DNA of 34,292 nucleotides from an uncultured Traorella sp. Lineage in GTDB: Bacteria; Bacillota_I; Bacilli_A; Erysipelotrichales; Erysipelotrichaceae. The stretch lies in contig CALUVS010000023.1 in assembly GCA_944324265.1 (NCBI GenBank), positions 1 to 34,292 on the forward strand. The letters are read 5' to 3'. Positions 13,080-22,285 of the stretch are shown in pieces; positions within the stretch are counted from its first letter, which is position 1, and every line of letters starts with the position of its first letter. The notes beneath the pieces are model-generated. The model was not told the origin of the DNA. It worked only from the letters and a program-made list of their open reading frames with translations, and searched no databases. The position numbers and the translations under genes are program-made.

Positions 13080-15359
13080 CTATTCTTCGCTTTTTTTGAA
13101 TAAGACTTCTCTTGGCTTGCTGCCGCGGCTTGGACCGACAATGCCATTTTCTTCCAGCATATCGATCAAACGTGCGGCTCGCTGATAACCAATGCTGTAT
13201 TTTCGCTGCAGCAAGCTTGTTGAAGCACGCTGTGTTTCTATAACAAACTGCTTTGCTTCGCTGTACAGCGGATCTTCTTCACTGCCGACAGCAGCAGGTC
13301 CGCCGGAATCAACGATCTGCAGGCGAATAAATGCATCATCATACATCGGATGTCCCTGAGAAGAAGCAAATTCAGTGACACGATTAATTTCATCATCACT
13401 GACATAAACTCCCTGGACACGAGTAGGTGCTGTTTCACCGGCCGGAATATAAAGCATATCGCCCATTCCTAGCAATTTTTCTGCGCCCTGCTGATCGAGA
13501 ATCGTACGAGAGTCAACCGCACTCGAAACAGCAAAAGCAATACGCGAAGGAATGTTGGATTTGATCAAGCCTGTAATAACATCTACACTTGGTCTTTGAG
13601 TCGCAACAATCAGATGAATGCCCGCTGCACGTGCCAGCTGTGTAATACGCTGAATGCTTGATTCTACATCCTTAGCCGCCACTAACATCAAATCTGCCAA
13701 TTCATCAATAATAACAACGATCCAAGGCATTTTTGTACGATTTTCTTCCGGATGTTTTGCAACATATTCATTATAGCCGCTGATGTTGCGGACACCGACT
13801 GCAGAAAACTTATCATAACGCTGATCCATCTCATTGACGATGACCTTCAACGCACGGCTTGCTTCTTCCCCATCATTGATGATTGGAGCAATCAAATGCG
13901 GAATCTGCTGGTAAGCAGTAAATTCTACTTTCTTTGGATCCACCAGCAATAATTTGACTTCATCCGGTTTGGAACGCATCAAAAGAGAAATGATGATAGA
14001 ATTCACACAGACTGATTTTCCTGAACCTGTAGCTCCGGCAATCAGTAAATGCGGCATCTTATTCAATTCTCCATATACCGGCTGTCCCAGCAAATCTTTT
14101 CCCAAAGCAAACAGCAATTTGCTGTCTGCATATTTTTCCGGCACACTGCGCAGCAATTCTCGAATGCTGACAGTGGTCTTATCTATATTCGGTATTTCAA
14201 TTCCTACTGTTGACTTAGACGGAATCGGTGCTTCAATACGAATATCCTTCGCCGCTAAAGCCATCTTGATATCATTCTGCAAATTGCTGATCTTATTGAC
14301 GCGCACCCCTGGTTCCGGCTTGATCTCAAACTTAGTTACGCTTGGACCGATATGTGTTTCCACAAGCGTCGCTTTCACGCCGAACTGTTCTAAGATCTGA
14401 ATCAGTTTTTCGCCGCCTTCAGCTGCTGCAATGCGATTGCTTTTGGAATTGGCATTGCGTCCGACAGCATTCAGCAGTGATAAAGCAGGCAATTTATATC
14501 GGCTGTAATCAACCAAAAACTGACTTTTGCTTTCTTCTTTATTTTCATTATTTTCCTGCGGCTCAGCACTCTTAGCTTCCGCTTCTTTTTCACTGACCTG
14601 ATTTACAGGTACAATGGTCTCCAAAACATCTTCCGTCTCTGCTTTTTCATCATCGACATCCATCATCTTAAAGTCAAATTGTGTCTGTACATCATCATAA
14701 TCCAAATGTGAATCATCATATTCAATGATCTTCTGTTTGGCTTTTCTCTCCGCTTTTTTCTTTTGACGCTGTGTCAAACTTTTCTTGATCACAGCAAAGA
14801 AATTACGAATTTGTGCAAACAGCTTTTTCATATAAGCATTGCTTGAAAGCATGACCAGGCCAAACAAGACCATCACAATCAATACAATACCTGTTCCGTA
14901 ATAACCGAAAAAAGCTGTCATCAAAGCATATAAGGCTGCACCGATCAGTCCGCCGTTGCCGACAGAAACAATCAAAGTATCCGTCAAGATAGCTCTTGTA
15001 TTGGATACATAAGCATCCAGCACCTGCATTCCTACAATACTTTTATCCTCCGGTGAAGCAATCCAGATCATCCAAGCCAAAAGAAAGCAGCCGATTCCGA
15101 TGACCGTTCTTGTCTTCACTCCATTAATTGTTTTCTTGAACAGCATCATGACACCTACAGCAATGATGCCCAAATAAACAACATTGGCTAAATAACCAAC
15201 AAGATAAGTCATAAATCTTGTCAGCATCTCACCGACTAATCCTAAGCGCAGAATACCGATAATGGATAAGGTAATGCAAAGAAGTGCATAAATGATGACC
15301 AGAATTTCCTGATCTACTTTTTTGGAATTCGACTTGCTTGACTTTTTACTCTTAGCCAT
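13080..15359 (-). CDS. spoIIIE: FtsK/SpoIIIE-family DNA translocase
   Basis: This 759-residue hexameric motor pumps double-stranded DNA through a closing septum. An N-terminal region of about four membrane helices (residues 19-170) anchors it at the septum and is followed by a charged linker (190-285). The motor has Walker A GATGSGKS (442-449) and Walker B VVIIDELADLM (Asp552-Glu553). A C-terminal winged-helix gamma domain, STSLLQRKYSIGYQRAARLI, recognises oriented DNA sequences. In B. subtilis spoIIIE lies near rnjB, as here. The membrane domain separates it from the soluble SftA. In a spore former it would move the chromosome into the forespore. Confidence 0.93.
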   Translation of the reverse strand: MAKSKKSSKSNSKKVDQEILVIIYALLCITLSIIGILRLGLVGEMLTRFMTYLVGYLANVVYLGIIAVGVMMLFKKTINGVKTRTVIGIGCFLLAWMIWIASPEDKSIVGMQVLDAYVSNTRAILTDTLIVSVGNGGLIGAALYALMTAFFGYYGTGIVLIVMVLFGLVMLSSNAYMKKLFAQIRNFFAVIKKSLTQRQKKKAERKAKQKIIEYDDSHLDYDDVQTQFDFKMMDVDDEKAETEDVLETIVPVNQVSEKEAEAKSAEPQENNENKEESKSQFLVDYSRYKLPALSLLNAVGRNANSKSNRIAAAEGGEKLIQILEQFGVKATLVETHIGPSVTKFEIKPEPGVRVNKISNLQNDIKMALAAKDIRIEAPIPSKSTVGIEIPNIDKTTVSIRELLRSVPEKYADSKLLFALGKDLLGQPVYGELNKMPHLLIAGATGSGKSVCVNSIIISLLMRSKPDEVKLLLVDPKKVEFTAYQQIPHLIAPIINDGEEASRALKVIVNEMDQRYDKFSAVGVRNISGYNEYVAKHPEENRTKMPWIVVIIDELADLMLVAAKDVESSIQRITQLARAAGIHLIVATQRPSVDVITGLIKSNIPSRIAFAVSSAVDSRTILDQQGAEKLLGMGDMLYIPAGETAPTRVQGVYVSDDEINRVTEFASSQGHPMYDDAFIRLQIVDSGGPAAVGSEEDPLYSEAKQFVIETQRASTSLLQRKYSIGYQRAARLIDMLEENGIVGPSRGSKPREVLFKKSEE

Positions 15360-15370
15360 CCTTTCTCCCC

Positions 15371-17032
15371 CTAACGTTCCTGATTGATTTCAATGATCAC
15401 CGGAAGGATCATTGGACGTTTGCCTGTTTCTTTCAATAAATAGCGAGTCACCTTATCTTTGATATCCATGCGTGTCGCAATGTTTTCATACTCATGCTTG
15501 CTGACATTTTCTTCAATTGTACTTTCCGCTATCTTCATAACCTCTTTTAAGATATACTCTGCATCTTTCAGATAAATCAAACCTCGTGTCTGCACATCCG
15601 GTCCGCCGATGATCTTTTTGGTATTAAAATCCACAGAAATACCGATGATCATCACACCATCTGTAGATAAAACTTCACGATCCTTCAAAACAACACCGGT
15701 AACATCCCAGTTCTCTTTACCATCAATCAATGTATCTTCCAATTCAATATGATCAGCAACACTCTTCAATGCTTTCTTTTCAAATGTGGCAATCTGACCA
15801 TTATCCAAAATAATGATCTGATCCGGACGATATCCCATCTTTGTTGCCAAATTTGCATTGGTGATCAAATGACGATATTCCCCTTTTACCGGCAGATAAT
15901 AGCGCGGACGGAATAAATAAAGCATCATTTTCAGATCCTCACTGGAAGGATGCATCGATAAAAATTTCTTCGGAATCGTATAAATTTTTCCGCCTTCCTT
16001 ATAAATTTCGTTCTCCATATTATTGGCTTCCAGCTCTGTCCCGCTGACAACAGGAGAAGCAATGACGATCGTATCACTCTTTCTGAAATTGACCAATTCA
16101 TCTTCATGCATTGCAATATTCTGCAGCGTACGATACAGATTCTTGCCTCTGCCGGTAATCAAAACAATAATATCATCCATTTCATCGACAAACTGCTTAT
16201 CACTGATCACCAATTCCTTCGGAAATTTGTAATATCCCAATTCTTCCATCCGATGCAGTAAATATTTGCATTCCTCGCCATGGAAATACACACGTTTATT
16301 CAGCTTTGTTGCAATATTTAAGATTTCTTTGATTCTGAAAATACTCTGTGAATAAGCAGATACCAAAATACGGTGCTCACTGCTTTCAAAAATAGGTTCC
16401 AGATAAGACTCCAGTTTATGGAATGGTGCCGTATGACCGGCATTTCCTGAACCTACAGACTCATTTAACAGACATAAAACACCTTTTTTTCCGATTTCAC
16501 TAAGATCATTGATATCAAAATTATATTCTTTGCCGATCAAGTCATAATCCACAATAAATTCACCCGTATAAACGACATATCCTTGGCTTGTTTCTATCGC
16601 AACCCCAAAATTATCCGGATAAGCATGAGTCATGGCAAATGTTCTGACATTGACATTGCCCAGTTTTACTTTTCCGGTACGTTTTACTTTGTTGATTTTG
16701 AAATCTTTGACCCCTTCTTTTTTCAATGTGTCACGCAGTACATTGGCTGTCAGCGCTCCGGTATAAACAGGAATATTGACCTGTTTCAAAAGATACGGCA
16801 AAGCCGCAGACACATCATCATGTCCGTGAGTAATAAATATTCCTTTGATTCGATCAGCATTTTCAATCAGATAAGTAAAATCCGGAATAATAAATTCTAC
16901 TCCCAGCTGACCTGCCTCAGGAAACTTAATTCCTGCCTCTATTAAAATGATGGAATCATCGACTTCAACGACAAACATATTTTTGCCATCTTCATCAAGA
17001 CCACCTAACGCAAATATGCGAACTTGTTCCAT
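15371..17032 (-). CDS. rnjB: Ribonuclease J paralogue with degenerate active site
   Basis: The 553-residue protein has the metallo-beta-lactamase, beta-CASP and C-terminal domains of RNase J, and it lies beside spoIIIE as rnjB does in B. subtilis. Several metal ligands differ from active RNase J. The HxHxDH motif reads HGHDDV (His69, His71, Asp73, but Val74). The usual TGDF reads TGEF (Glu158). The usual VHGEYR reads VKGEYR (Lys383). His136 (THAYPD) and His361 (SMHPSS) remain. This suggests a J2-like structural partner with little or no activity of its own, probably paired with a catalytic J1 elsewhere. It has a strong promoter and AAGGAGG site; the spoIIIE start follows 11 bases after its stop. 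Confidence 0.85.
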   Translation of the reverse strand: MEQVRIFALGGLDEDGKNMFVVEVDDSIILIEAGIKFPEAGQLGVEFIIPDFTYLIENADRIKGIFITHGHDDVSAALPYLLKQVNIPVYTGALTANVLRDTLKKEGVKDFKINKVKRTGKVKLGNVNVRTFAMTHAYPDNFGVAIETSQGYVVYTGEFIVDYDLIGKEYNFDINDLSEIGKKGVLCLLNESVGSGNAGHTAPFHKLESYLEPIFESSEHRILVSAYSQSIFRIKEILNIATKLNKRVYFHGEECKYLLHRMEELGYYKFPKELVISDKQFVDEMDDIIVLITGRGKNLYRTLQNIAMHEDELVNFRKSDTIVIASPVVSGTELEANNMENEIYKEGGKIYTIPKKFLSMHPSSEDLKMMLYLFRPRYYLPVKGEYRHLITNANLATKMGYRPDQIIILDNGQIATFEKKALKSVADHIELEDTLIDGKENWDVTGVVLKDREVLSTDGVMIIGISVDFNTKKIIGGPDVQTRGLIYLKDAEYILKEVMKIAESTIEENVSKHEYENIATRMDIKDKVTRYLLKETGKRPMILPVIIEINQER

Positions 17033-17053
17033 AAGAACCTCCTTCTATATGAA

Positions 17054-17073
17054 CAATATAGATTATTATATTG
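17054..17073 (-). other. Hairpin in the rnjB 5' leader
   Basis: CAATATA (17054-17060) and TATATTG (17067-17073) form a perfect 7-bp A+T-rich hairpin with a 6-base loop, about 10 bases upstream of the rnjB ribosome site. It could influence translation or mRNA stability. No known riboswitch pattern was recognised. Confidence 0.5.
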
Positions 17074-17099
17074 CATAAAATAAATGATAATTTAGATAC

Positions 17100-17128
17100 A
17101 TTATATCATATCTGTATGTGAAACACAA
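17100..17128 (-). promoter_or_regulatory. Sigma-A promoter of rnjB-spoIIIE
   Basis: TTGTGT (17123-17128) and a perfect TATAAT (17100-17105) are 17 bases apart on the minus strand, with TG one base before the minus-10. The leader is about 60 bases long. Confidence 0.8.
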
Positions 17129-17189
17129 AGATAGTGAATGAGCTGAGTCATCACTTTTGACATAACAATTTTACATCATCCATCAAAAA

Positions 17190-17210
17190 AAGAAAAGCGA
17201 ATACTCGCTT
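17190..17210 (-). terminator. Terminator of miaB
   Basis: AAGCGA (17195-17200) pairs with TCGCTT (17205-17210) over a 4-base loop, followed on the minus strand by TTCTTTTTTT. It lies 9 bases after the miaB stop. Confidence 0.75.
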
Positions 17211-17218
17211 AACTTACT

Positions 17219-18661
17219 TTATTGTTTGACCAATTCTCCATCCATTGACCAAGATTTTGTCTCAGTAATCAAAACATCCACAATATCTCCGCATTGAATA
17301 TTTTCACCTTTAAAATTGATCAGTTTATTTGTTTCAGAATGTCCGCTGAATACATTTGGATTCTTTTTGCTTGGACCATCCACCAATACCTTCACAATTT
17401 TGCCTTTATAAGCTTCATTTTTGATATGAGACCAGTGATCTGTATGTTTCATCAATTCCTGAAGACGTGCTTCCTTGACTTCCATCGGAATATTGTCTTC
17501 CATCTTAGCTGCCGGTGTTCCGACACGAGGCGAATAAATGAACGTAAAGGCATTATCAAACTGACATTCATCTACCAGCTTCAATGTATCCTGGAACTGT
17601 TCATCTGTTTCATTTGGGAACCCAACAATGATATCAGTAGAGAATGCGGCATTTTTTACTTTAGCTTTTAATTTATTAAATAAGGTCATATATTCTTCTG
17701 CCGTATAACGTCTGCCCATGATCTTTAGAATTTCAGAATTTCCTGACTGAACAGGCAAATGGATAAATGGCATGATGTTATCATATTTAGCGATAACATC
17801 AATCATCTCATCACTGAAATCCCAAGGATGTGATGTCATAAAACGAATACGTTCAATACCGGTTTTAGCGACTTCTTCCAGCAAATAAGCAAATCCTCCC
17901 TCAATATGAAGATCCTTGCCGTATGAATTGACATTTTGTCCTAATAAAGTAACTTCTTTATAGCCTTCTGCAATCAAGGTATGAATTTCATCCATGATAT
18001 CTTCCGGCAAACGGCTTCTTTCTTTTCCTCTTGTATAAGGAACAATACAGTATGTACAGAACTTATCACAGCCATACATGATGTTGACCCAAGCCTTGTG
18101 AGTGCCGAAACGCTTTACAGGCAGATTTTCAATGACTTCTCCTTCTTTGGAGAATACTTCAATCGTTCTTTCTTTTGCCATCATAGCTTGATAAAGCAAG
18201 ATTGGCAGACGATGAATATTATGCGTACCGAATACTAAATCGACATGATCATATTTCTCAATGATTGTATTGACAACATCCTCTTCCTGCGCCATGCATC
18301 CGCATAACCCATAGATCAGATCCGGATTCTTTCTTCTTAAGCGCTTCAAACTGCCAAGCTCTCCCAATACTTTATCTTCGGCATTTTTGCGGATGGCACA
18401 TGTATTCATCAAGATCAGATCCGCTTCTTCCGGCGTATTCACCGGTTCAAAAGACAATTGTTCCAGAATACCGGCAATTGTTTCTCCATCTCGCTCATTC
18501 GCTTGACATCCATATGTTCTTAAATAATATTTTCTTCCTACACCTATATTCTTTACTTCAGGGGGAATGTTAAACAGTGACTTTTCAATTGCTGCCTGCT
18601 GTTTTGAACGTTTCTGTGCCTCTTTTAAGTCAGGCATGGACCAATGCTGATCTTTTTTCAT
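17219..18661 (-). CDS. miaB: tRNA-2-methylthio-N6-dimethylallyladenosine synthase
   Basis: MiaB is a radical-SAM methylthiotransferase that converts i6A37 to ms2i6A37 in tRNAs reading UNN codons. Three N-terminal cysteines for the auxiliary cluster are in [20 protein letters not shown] and [10 protein letters not shown]. The radical-SAM CxxxCxxC motif is in [14 protein letters not shown]. The C-terminal TRAM domain ends the 480-residue protein. An extra N-terminal stretch of about 40 residues before the conserved YYLRTYGCQ is usual in Firmicutes. It has the ribosome site AGGAGGAGA. In B. subtilis miaB lies a few genes from rny and ymdB, as here. Confidence 0.95.
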   Translation of the reverse strand: MKKDQHWSMPDLKEAQKRSKQQAAIEKSLFNIPPEVKNIGVGRKYYLRTYGCQANERDGETIAGILEQLSFEPVNTPEEADLILMNTCAIRKNAEDKVLGELGSLKRLRRKNPDLIYGLCGCMAQEEDVVNTIIEKYDHVDLVFGTHNIHRLPILLYQAMMAKERTIEVFSKEGEVIENLPVKRFGTHKAWVNIMYGCDKFCTYCIVPYTRGKERSRLPEDIMDEIHTLIAEGYKEVTLLGQNVNSYGKDLHIEGGFAYLLEEVAKTGIERIRFMTSHPWDFSDEMIDVIAKYDNIMPFIHLPVQSGNSEILKIMGRRYTAEEYMTLFNKLKAKVKNAAFSTDIIVGFPNETDEQFQDTLKLVDECQFDNAFTFIYSPRVGTPAAKMEDNIPMEVKEARLQELMKHTDHWSHIKNEAYKGKIVKVLVDGPSKKNPNVFSGHSETNKLINFKGENIQCGDIVDVLITETKSWSMDGELVKQ

Positions 18662-18701
18662 TTGTCTCCTCCTATTTATATATTTATTTCCTCATAACCT
18701 T

Positions 18702-18726
18702 AAAAAAGCCAAGCATTGCTTGGCTT
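18702..18726 (-). terminator. Terminator of the ferredoxin gene overlapping its stop codon
   Basis: A perfect 9-bp stem AAGCCAAGC/GCTTGGCTT (18706-18714, 18718-18726) with a 3-base loop is followed by TTTTTA on the minus strand. The upstream arm covers part of the stop codon at 18725-18727. Confidence 0.85.
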
Positions 18727-18898
18727 ATTGTGTAATTGCTTCTACTGGGCAAGTTGCAACACATGCACCACAGTCAATGCAAGTTCCTTCGTCACAGACA
18801 GATTTACCTTCTCCGTCCATAGATAATGCACCAACTGGACAAACGCCTGTACAAGCAGCGCATCCGATGCAAGTGTCTCTATTAATAGTTACTGGCAT
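18725..18898 (-). CDS. Small 2[4Fe-4S] ferredoxin
   Basis: This 57-residue protein is a clostridial-type ferredoxin with two perfect CxxCxxCxxxCP cluster motifs. These are Cys10, 13, 16 and 20 (CIGCAACTGVCP) and Cys40, 43, 46 and 50 (CIDCGACVATCP). Each motif binds one [4Fe-4S] cluster with crossed ligation. It transfers low-potential electrons in the cytosol, for example to or from pyruvate:ferredoxin oxidoreductase or hydrogenase. In this window MiaB and the serine dehydratase are also iron-sulfur enzymes. It has its own strong promoter and terminator and a good AAGGAGG site, so it is a short, probably highly expressed single-gene unit. Confidence 0.95.
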   Translation of the reverse strand: MPVTINRDTCIGCAACTGVCPVGALSMDGEGKSVCDEGTCIDCGACVATCPVEAITQ

Positions 18899-18927
18899 GA
18901 AGAAATCCTCCTTTTATTACTTCTCAT

Positions 18928-18955
18928 ATTATACCATATCCTATTTTATGTTCAA
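18928..18955 (-). promoter_or_regulatory. Promoter of the ferredoxin gene
   Basis: TTGAAC (18950-18955) and TATAAT (18928-18933) lie 16 bases apart on the minus strand, with TG one base upstream of the minus-10. No terminator separates it from the sortase gene upstream. Confidence 0.75.
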
Positions 18956-18970
18956 GTTTTTTTGGCAATC

Positions 18971-19726
18971 TTATTGTTCGATCTTTTTGGCAACGACGAC
19001 AAATCGCCCATTTTCTGCATCAAAACGGCAAGTAGACAAGGTCAGAAGCTGATCCCCATAACTAGCCTCTGCTTCAATTTCATACAAGGATAATGCTTTG
19101 ATATTCTGAAGAAAATCATTCATTTCTGCTTCATTCTGTGCATCAAAAAACTGATAATATTTAAAAGTATTTTCTTCTTGCAGAAAGACCTGTGATTGAA
19201 AAACCGCAATGATCTCAAATGTCTGAAGTTCATCAATCAAATCAAATTGAATCGTGGGATGTTTTTCATAAAAAGCGGCATCTTTATACTTCAAAAGTTC
19301 AGAAAACATTTGTTCATCCAATGAATTATGGCCATAGATCAGCCAATTATCACTGGCCGGAGATAAGGTGCTGCGAATATCCAAAAACGGAGTGCCGAGA
19401 AAAGAATAATCTTCATTAAAATTTCTTCTTAAATAATATTCATTATCCCCTGCTCTCTGCATGACCGGATAATCAATATGCATTCCTTCAATACGGATCC
19501 AGCCGATCATATCAGGATTTTGTTCATGCAATGACGCATATTTTTCAAGCCGAAGTTCTTCTTCCGATTTCTTCTCCAATGCAGGTTCAATAAACATAGA
19601 CTGCATTTCGGTATATAGATTTTGACTTTGATAGGCATCATATTTTTGATAGAAAATTATTCCTGCACTCAGAAAAAGTCCTGTCAGAGAAATAATTAAA
19701 AGTCCTATTCCTGCTTTTCTTTTCAT
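18971..19726 (-). CDS. Class B sortase
   Basis: This 251-residue sortase joins secreted proteins to the wall after cleaving a C-terminal sorting signal. It has a single N-terminal signal-anchor helix (about residues 6-25) and the catalytic triad: His133 in IYGHNS, Cys233 in LTLSTC and Arg241 in ENGRFVVVAKK. The TLSTC box and overall layout place it in class B, whose known members anchor haem-uptake or pilus proteins. No obvious substrate gene is nearby. The frame is open further upstream into ymdB, but the ATG at 19726 gives the proper MKRKAG anchor and lies after the ymdB terminator. Its ribosome site (CAGGT) is weak and very close to the start. Confidence 0.87.
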   Translation of the reverse strand: MKRKAGIGLLIISLTGLFLSAGIIFYQKYDAYQSQNLYTEMQSMFIEPALEKKSEEELRLEKYASLHEQNPDMIGWIRIEGMHIDYPVMQRAGDNEYYLRRNFNEDYSFLGTPFLDIRSTLSPASDNWLIYGHNSLDEQMFSELLKYKDAAFYEKHPTIQFDLIDELQTFEIIAVFQSQVFLQEENTFKYYQFFDAQNEAEMNDFLQNIKALSLYEIEAEASYGDQLLTLSTCRFDAENGRFVVVAKKIEQ

Positions 19727-19749
19727 ACCTGTATCATAGCAAAAAACAA

Positions 19750-19778
19750 AGAAAAAGAGAAGATTATTCATCTTCTCT
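19750..19778 (-). terminator. Terminator of rny-ymdB overlapping the ymdB stop
   Basis: A perfect 9-bp stem AGAGAAGAT/ATCTTCTCT (19756-19764, 19770-19778) with a 5-base loop is followed by TTTTCTTTG on the minus strand. The ymdB stop codon lies at 19764-19766. Confidence 0.8.
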
Positions 19779-20546
19779 GATTTGTATTCGCTGAATCGAT
19801 ACAGCCGCATTGCTTTCTTCATCAATTTCAACCAGACACCCGCAGAAAATCCCGCGTCCCTCTGCAATTGTATACCGTGTTCTTTCATGTGACATAAAGC
19901 GCGTCAGCACTTCATTGATATCACGGCCTAAGACTGAGTCATAAGGACCGCACATACCTAAATCACTTATGGCCGCGCATCTACCGTTGACAATGCGCTC
20001 ATCCGCTGTCTGCACATGTGTATGCGTTCCGACAGCAATGCTGACACGATCTGAAAACTGATAAGCAAATGCTACTTTTTCACTGGTAACTTCTCCATGC
20101 AGATCGACAATATGAAAGTCTGCCTCTTTGTATTCCTCCAGTATTTCAAGCATAGCATCGAAAGGAGAAGCTGTAACATTGTTCATAAATACTTCTCCAA
20201 GAAGATTACTTACAGCAATCTTCTTTCCCTTCACTTCAACAACAATTGTACTTTTTCCCGCTTCTGTCGGCTCCATATTTTTGGGGCGGACCATTTTCTC
20301 GCATTCATCAATAAATTCCAGCAAGACTTCTTTGGAAAAAGTATGATTGCCCATTGTAATGACATCGACACCGTAATTCAATAACTGATTGTATATTTTT
20401 CTTGTGATGCCTTTGCCGTGCGCAGCATTTTCAGCATTGCAGATAACCAAATCTACCTGTTCCTTTTCTTTGATCAGCGGAACATATTTGGCCACCATGG
20501 CTCTGCCTACCGCTCCGACAACATCACCGACCATCAATACCTTCAT
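19764..20546 (-). CDS. ymdB: YmdB-family metallophosphoesterase
   Basis: This 260-residue calcineurin-like phosphodiesterase is known in B. subtilis to hydrolyse 2',3'-cyclic nucleotides and to affect biofilm and motility programmes. Metal ligands are visible in VGDVVG (Asp8), CNAENAAHG, TMGNHTF (Asn-His), DLHGE (His) and GTHTHVQTAD (two His). The length is standard. The ATG overlaps the rny stop codon (TAATG), so the two are translationally coupled, as in B. subtilis where ymdB follows rny. That pairing suggests a link between RNA decay and cyclic-nucleotide products. Confidence 0.95.
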   Translation of the reverse strand: MKVLMVGDVVGAVGRAMVAKYVPLIKEKEQVDLVICNAENAAHGKGITRKIYNQLLNYGVDVITMGNHTFSKEVLLEFIDECEKMVRPKNMEPTEAGKSTIVVEVKGKKIAVSNLLGEVFMNNVTASPFDAMLEILEEYKEADFHIVDLHGEVTSEKVAFAYQFSDRVSIAVGTHTHVQTADERIVNGRCAAISDLGMCGPYDSVLGRDINEVLTRFMSHERTRYTIAEGRGIFCGCLVEIDEESNAAVSIQRIQIREDE

Positions 20547-22096
20547 TATTTTGCCAATTCGCTGGCTCTTACTTCACGGATAACCGTAACCTTGATCTGA
20601 CCTGGATAAGTCAAATCAGATTCAATCTTGTCACGGATATCTCTTGCCAGCTTCGCTGAAGCAATATCATCCACTTTATCCGGCTGTACAATGACACGTA
20701 CCTCACGTCCTGCCTGAATGGCATAGCAGGAGTCAACACCTTCAAATGATTTCGAAATCTTTTCCAGTTCTTCCAGACGGTTAATATAATTCTGAAGCGC
20801 TTCATAACGAGCACCTGGTCTGGCAGCACTCAGTGTATCCGCTGCCTGCACCAAAATAGCAATAATTGAAGTAGGAGCTACTTCTCCGTGGTGAGACTGG
20901 ATAGCATTCAATACAATTTCATTTTCGCCATGTTTTTTACAGAATTTATATCCTAATTCCACATGGCTTCCTTCTGCTTCTGTATCCAATGCTTTCCCGA
21001 TATCATGCAGCAATCCTGCACGTTTCGCTAAATTCTGATTCAAGCCCAATTCGGCTGCCATCATTCCGGCAATACGAGCTACTTCCATGGAATGCTGCAA
21101 AGCATTCTGCCCATAACTGTAACGATATTTCAATCGTCCGACCAAATGAACGATCTCTCTGGACATCTTGCCGATTCCTAATTTGAAGATTGTATCCTCA
21201 CCGACTTTTTGAATGTTGTTTTCAATTTCATTTCTGACCTTATTGACAACTTCTTCAATACGCCCCGGCTGAATACGGCCATCACGAATCAATGTTTCAA
21301 GCGCAATACGTGCGATTTCACGGCGCACCGGATCAAAGCAAGATACCGTAATCGTTTCAGGGGTATCATCAATGATCAAATCGACACCAGTCGCCTGTTC
21401 AATTGATTTGATATTACGCCCTTCACGGCCAATGATTCTGCCCTTCATTTCTTCACTAGGCAAAGCCACTACGGATACCGTACGATCGATTGACTCATCC
21501 TGGGCAATTCTTTGAATTGATAAAGCAATAATATTCCGTGCTTTTTCATCTGCAACACTTTTTGCTTCCTCTTCTTTTTCTTTGATATAGGCAACTACTT
21601 CTTTCTCCATACGTTTTTCAACGATATCAAAAAGTTCTTTTCTTGCCTCATTTGTAGACATAGCTGCTACACGTTCGAGTTCAACGACCTGAACGTCAAT
21701 TTTTGCCTGCAGCTTCTTTTCCATCTCGTCCAGTTCAGACATTTTTTTAGTTAATTGATTATTCTTTAAATCGAGTTGCTGTTCTTTCTGTGTTAAGGTT
21801 TCATCACGCATATTCAGGTTATTTTCGCGTCTTAAAAGCTTGTTCTCCATATCGGCGACTTCAGCTTTTCTTTCCTTTATTTCTTTTTCTGCAGCAATTT
21901 TCAATTCATGTGTTTGCGTACGCCCATCCAGAATTGCTTGTTTGACAGTATTTTCTGCCTTGATTGTCGCATCTTCCAGGATCTTGGCCGCTTTAATCTG
22001 ATCTCTATTTAACCCAGCTTTGGAAATCATTGCCATAACAACGACACCTAAAGCTAACCCTGCCGTAACTGACACGAGGATAGTCGGCATATCCAT
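20546..22096 (-). CDS. rny: Ribonuclease Y
   Basis: RNase Y is the membrane-bound endoribonuclease that starts mRNA decay in many Firmicutes. The 516-residue protein has an N-terminal membrane helix (about residues 6-25), a long Lys/Glu/Gln-rich coiled coil (about 35-190), a KH domain with GRIIGREGRNIKSIE, and a C-terminal HD domain with GLLHDIGKAL. The size matches B. subtilis Rny (520). I chose the ATG at 22096 because AAAGGAGG is seven bases upstream; the ATG two codons earlier is too close to it. It is co-transcribed with ymdB. Confidence 0.95.
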   Translation of the reverse strand: MDMPTILVSVTAGLALGVVVMAMISKAGLNRDQIKAAKILEDATIKAENTVKQAILDGRTQTHELKIAAEKEIKERKAEVADMENKLLRRENNLNMRDETLTQKEQQLDLKNNQLTKKMSELDEMEKKLQAKIDVQVVELERVAAMSTNEARKELFDIVEKRMEKEVVAYIKEKEEEAKSVADEKARNIIALSIQRIAQDESIDRTVSVVALPSEEMKGRIIGREGRNIKSIEQATGVDLIIDDTPETITVSCFDPVRREIARIALETLIRDGRIQPGRIEEVVNKVRNEIENNIQKVGEDTIFKLGIGKMSREIVHLVGRLKYRYSYGQNALQHSMEVARIAGMMAAELGLNQNLAKRAGLLHDIGKALDTEAEGSHVELGYKFCKKHGENEIVLNAIQSHHGEVAPTSIIAILVQAADTLSAARPGARYEALQNYINRLEELEKISKSFEGVDSCYAIQAGREVRVIVQPDKVDDIASAKLARDIRDKIESDLTYPGQIKVTVIREVRASELAK

Positions 22097-22149
22097 GCTC
22101 ATTCCTCCTTTGTCATTTTTTCAAAATGAAAGTGTATACTTTCTTATAT

Positions 22150-22178
22150 ATTTTACACAAATCGCTTTCAATAAACAA
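22150..22178 (-). promoter_or_regulatory. Promoter of rny-ymdB with a cre-like half site in the spacer
   Basis: TTGTTT (22173-22178) and TAAAAT (22150-22155) are 17 bases apart on the minus strand. The spacer includes TTGAAAGCGATTTGTG (22156-22171). Its left half matches the CcpA cre consensus but its right half does not. Confidence 0.6.
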
Positions 22179-22250
22179 GTGTCATATGCAAATAATGCAA
22201 GAAAAATGGGAGAAATAACGCAATTCTTCATAAAATTATAAAAGCCTCAT

Positions 22251-22275
22251 GAAAAAGAAACAAATAATCATTTGT
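22251..22275 (-). terminator. Weak terminator after the HMA-domain gene
   Basis: ACAAAT (22260-22265) pairs with ATTTGT (22270-22275) over a 4-base loop, followed by TTCTTTTTC on the minus strand. The stem is A+T-rich and 10 bases past the stop codon. Confidence 0.4.
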
Positions 22276-22285
22276 ATTTCAGATT

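Noticed and set aside
18961-18995. Direct repeat TTGCCAAAAA near the sortase stop as a terminator
   Set aside because: The two copies are direct, not inverted, so they form no hairpin.
19727-19888. 54-codon N-terminal extension of the sortase into ymdB
   Set aside because: It would be translated through the ymdB terminator and would place the signal anchor too far inside the protein.
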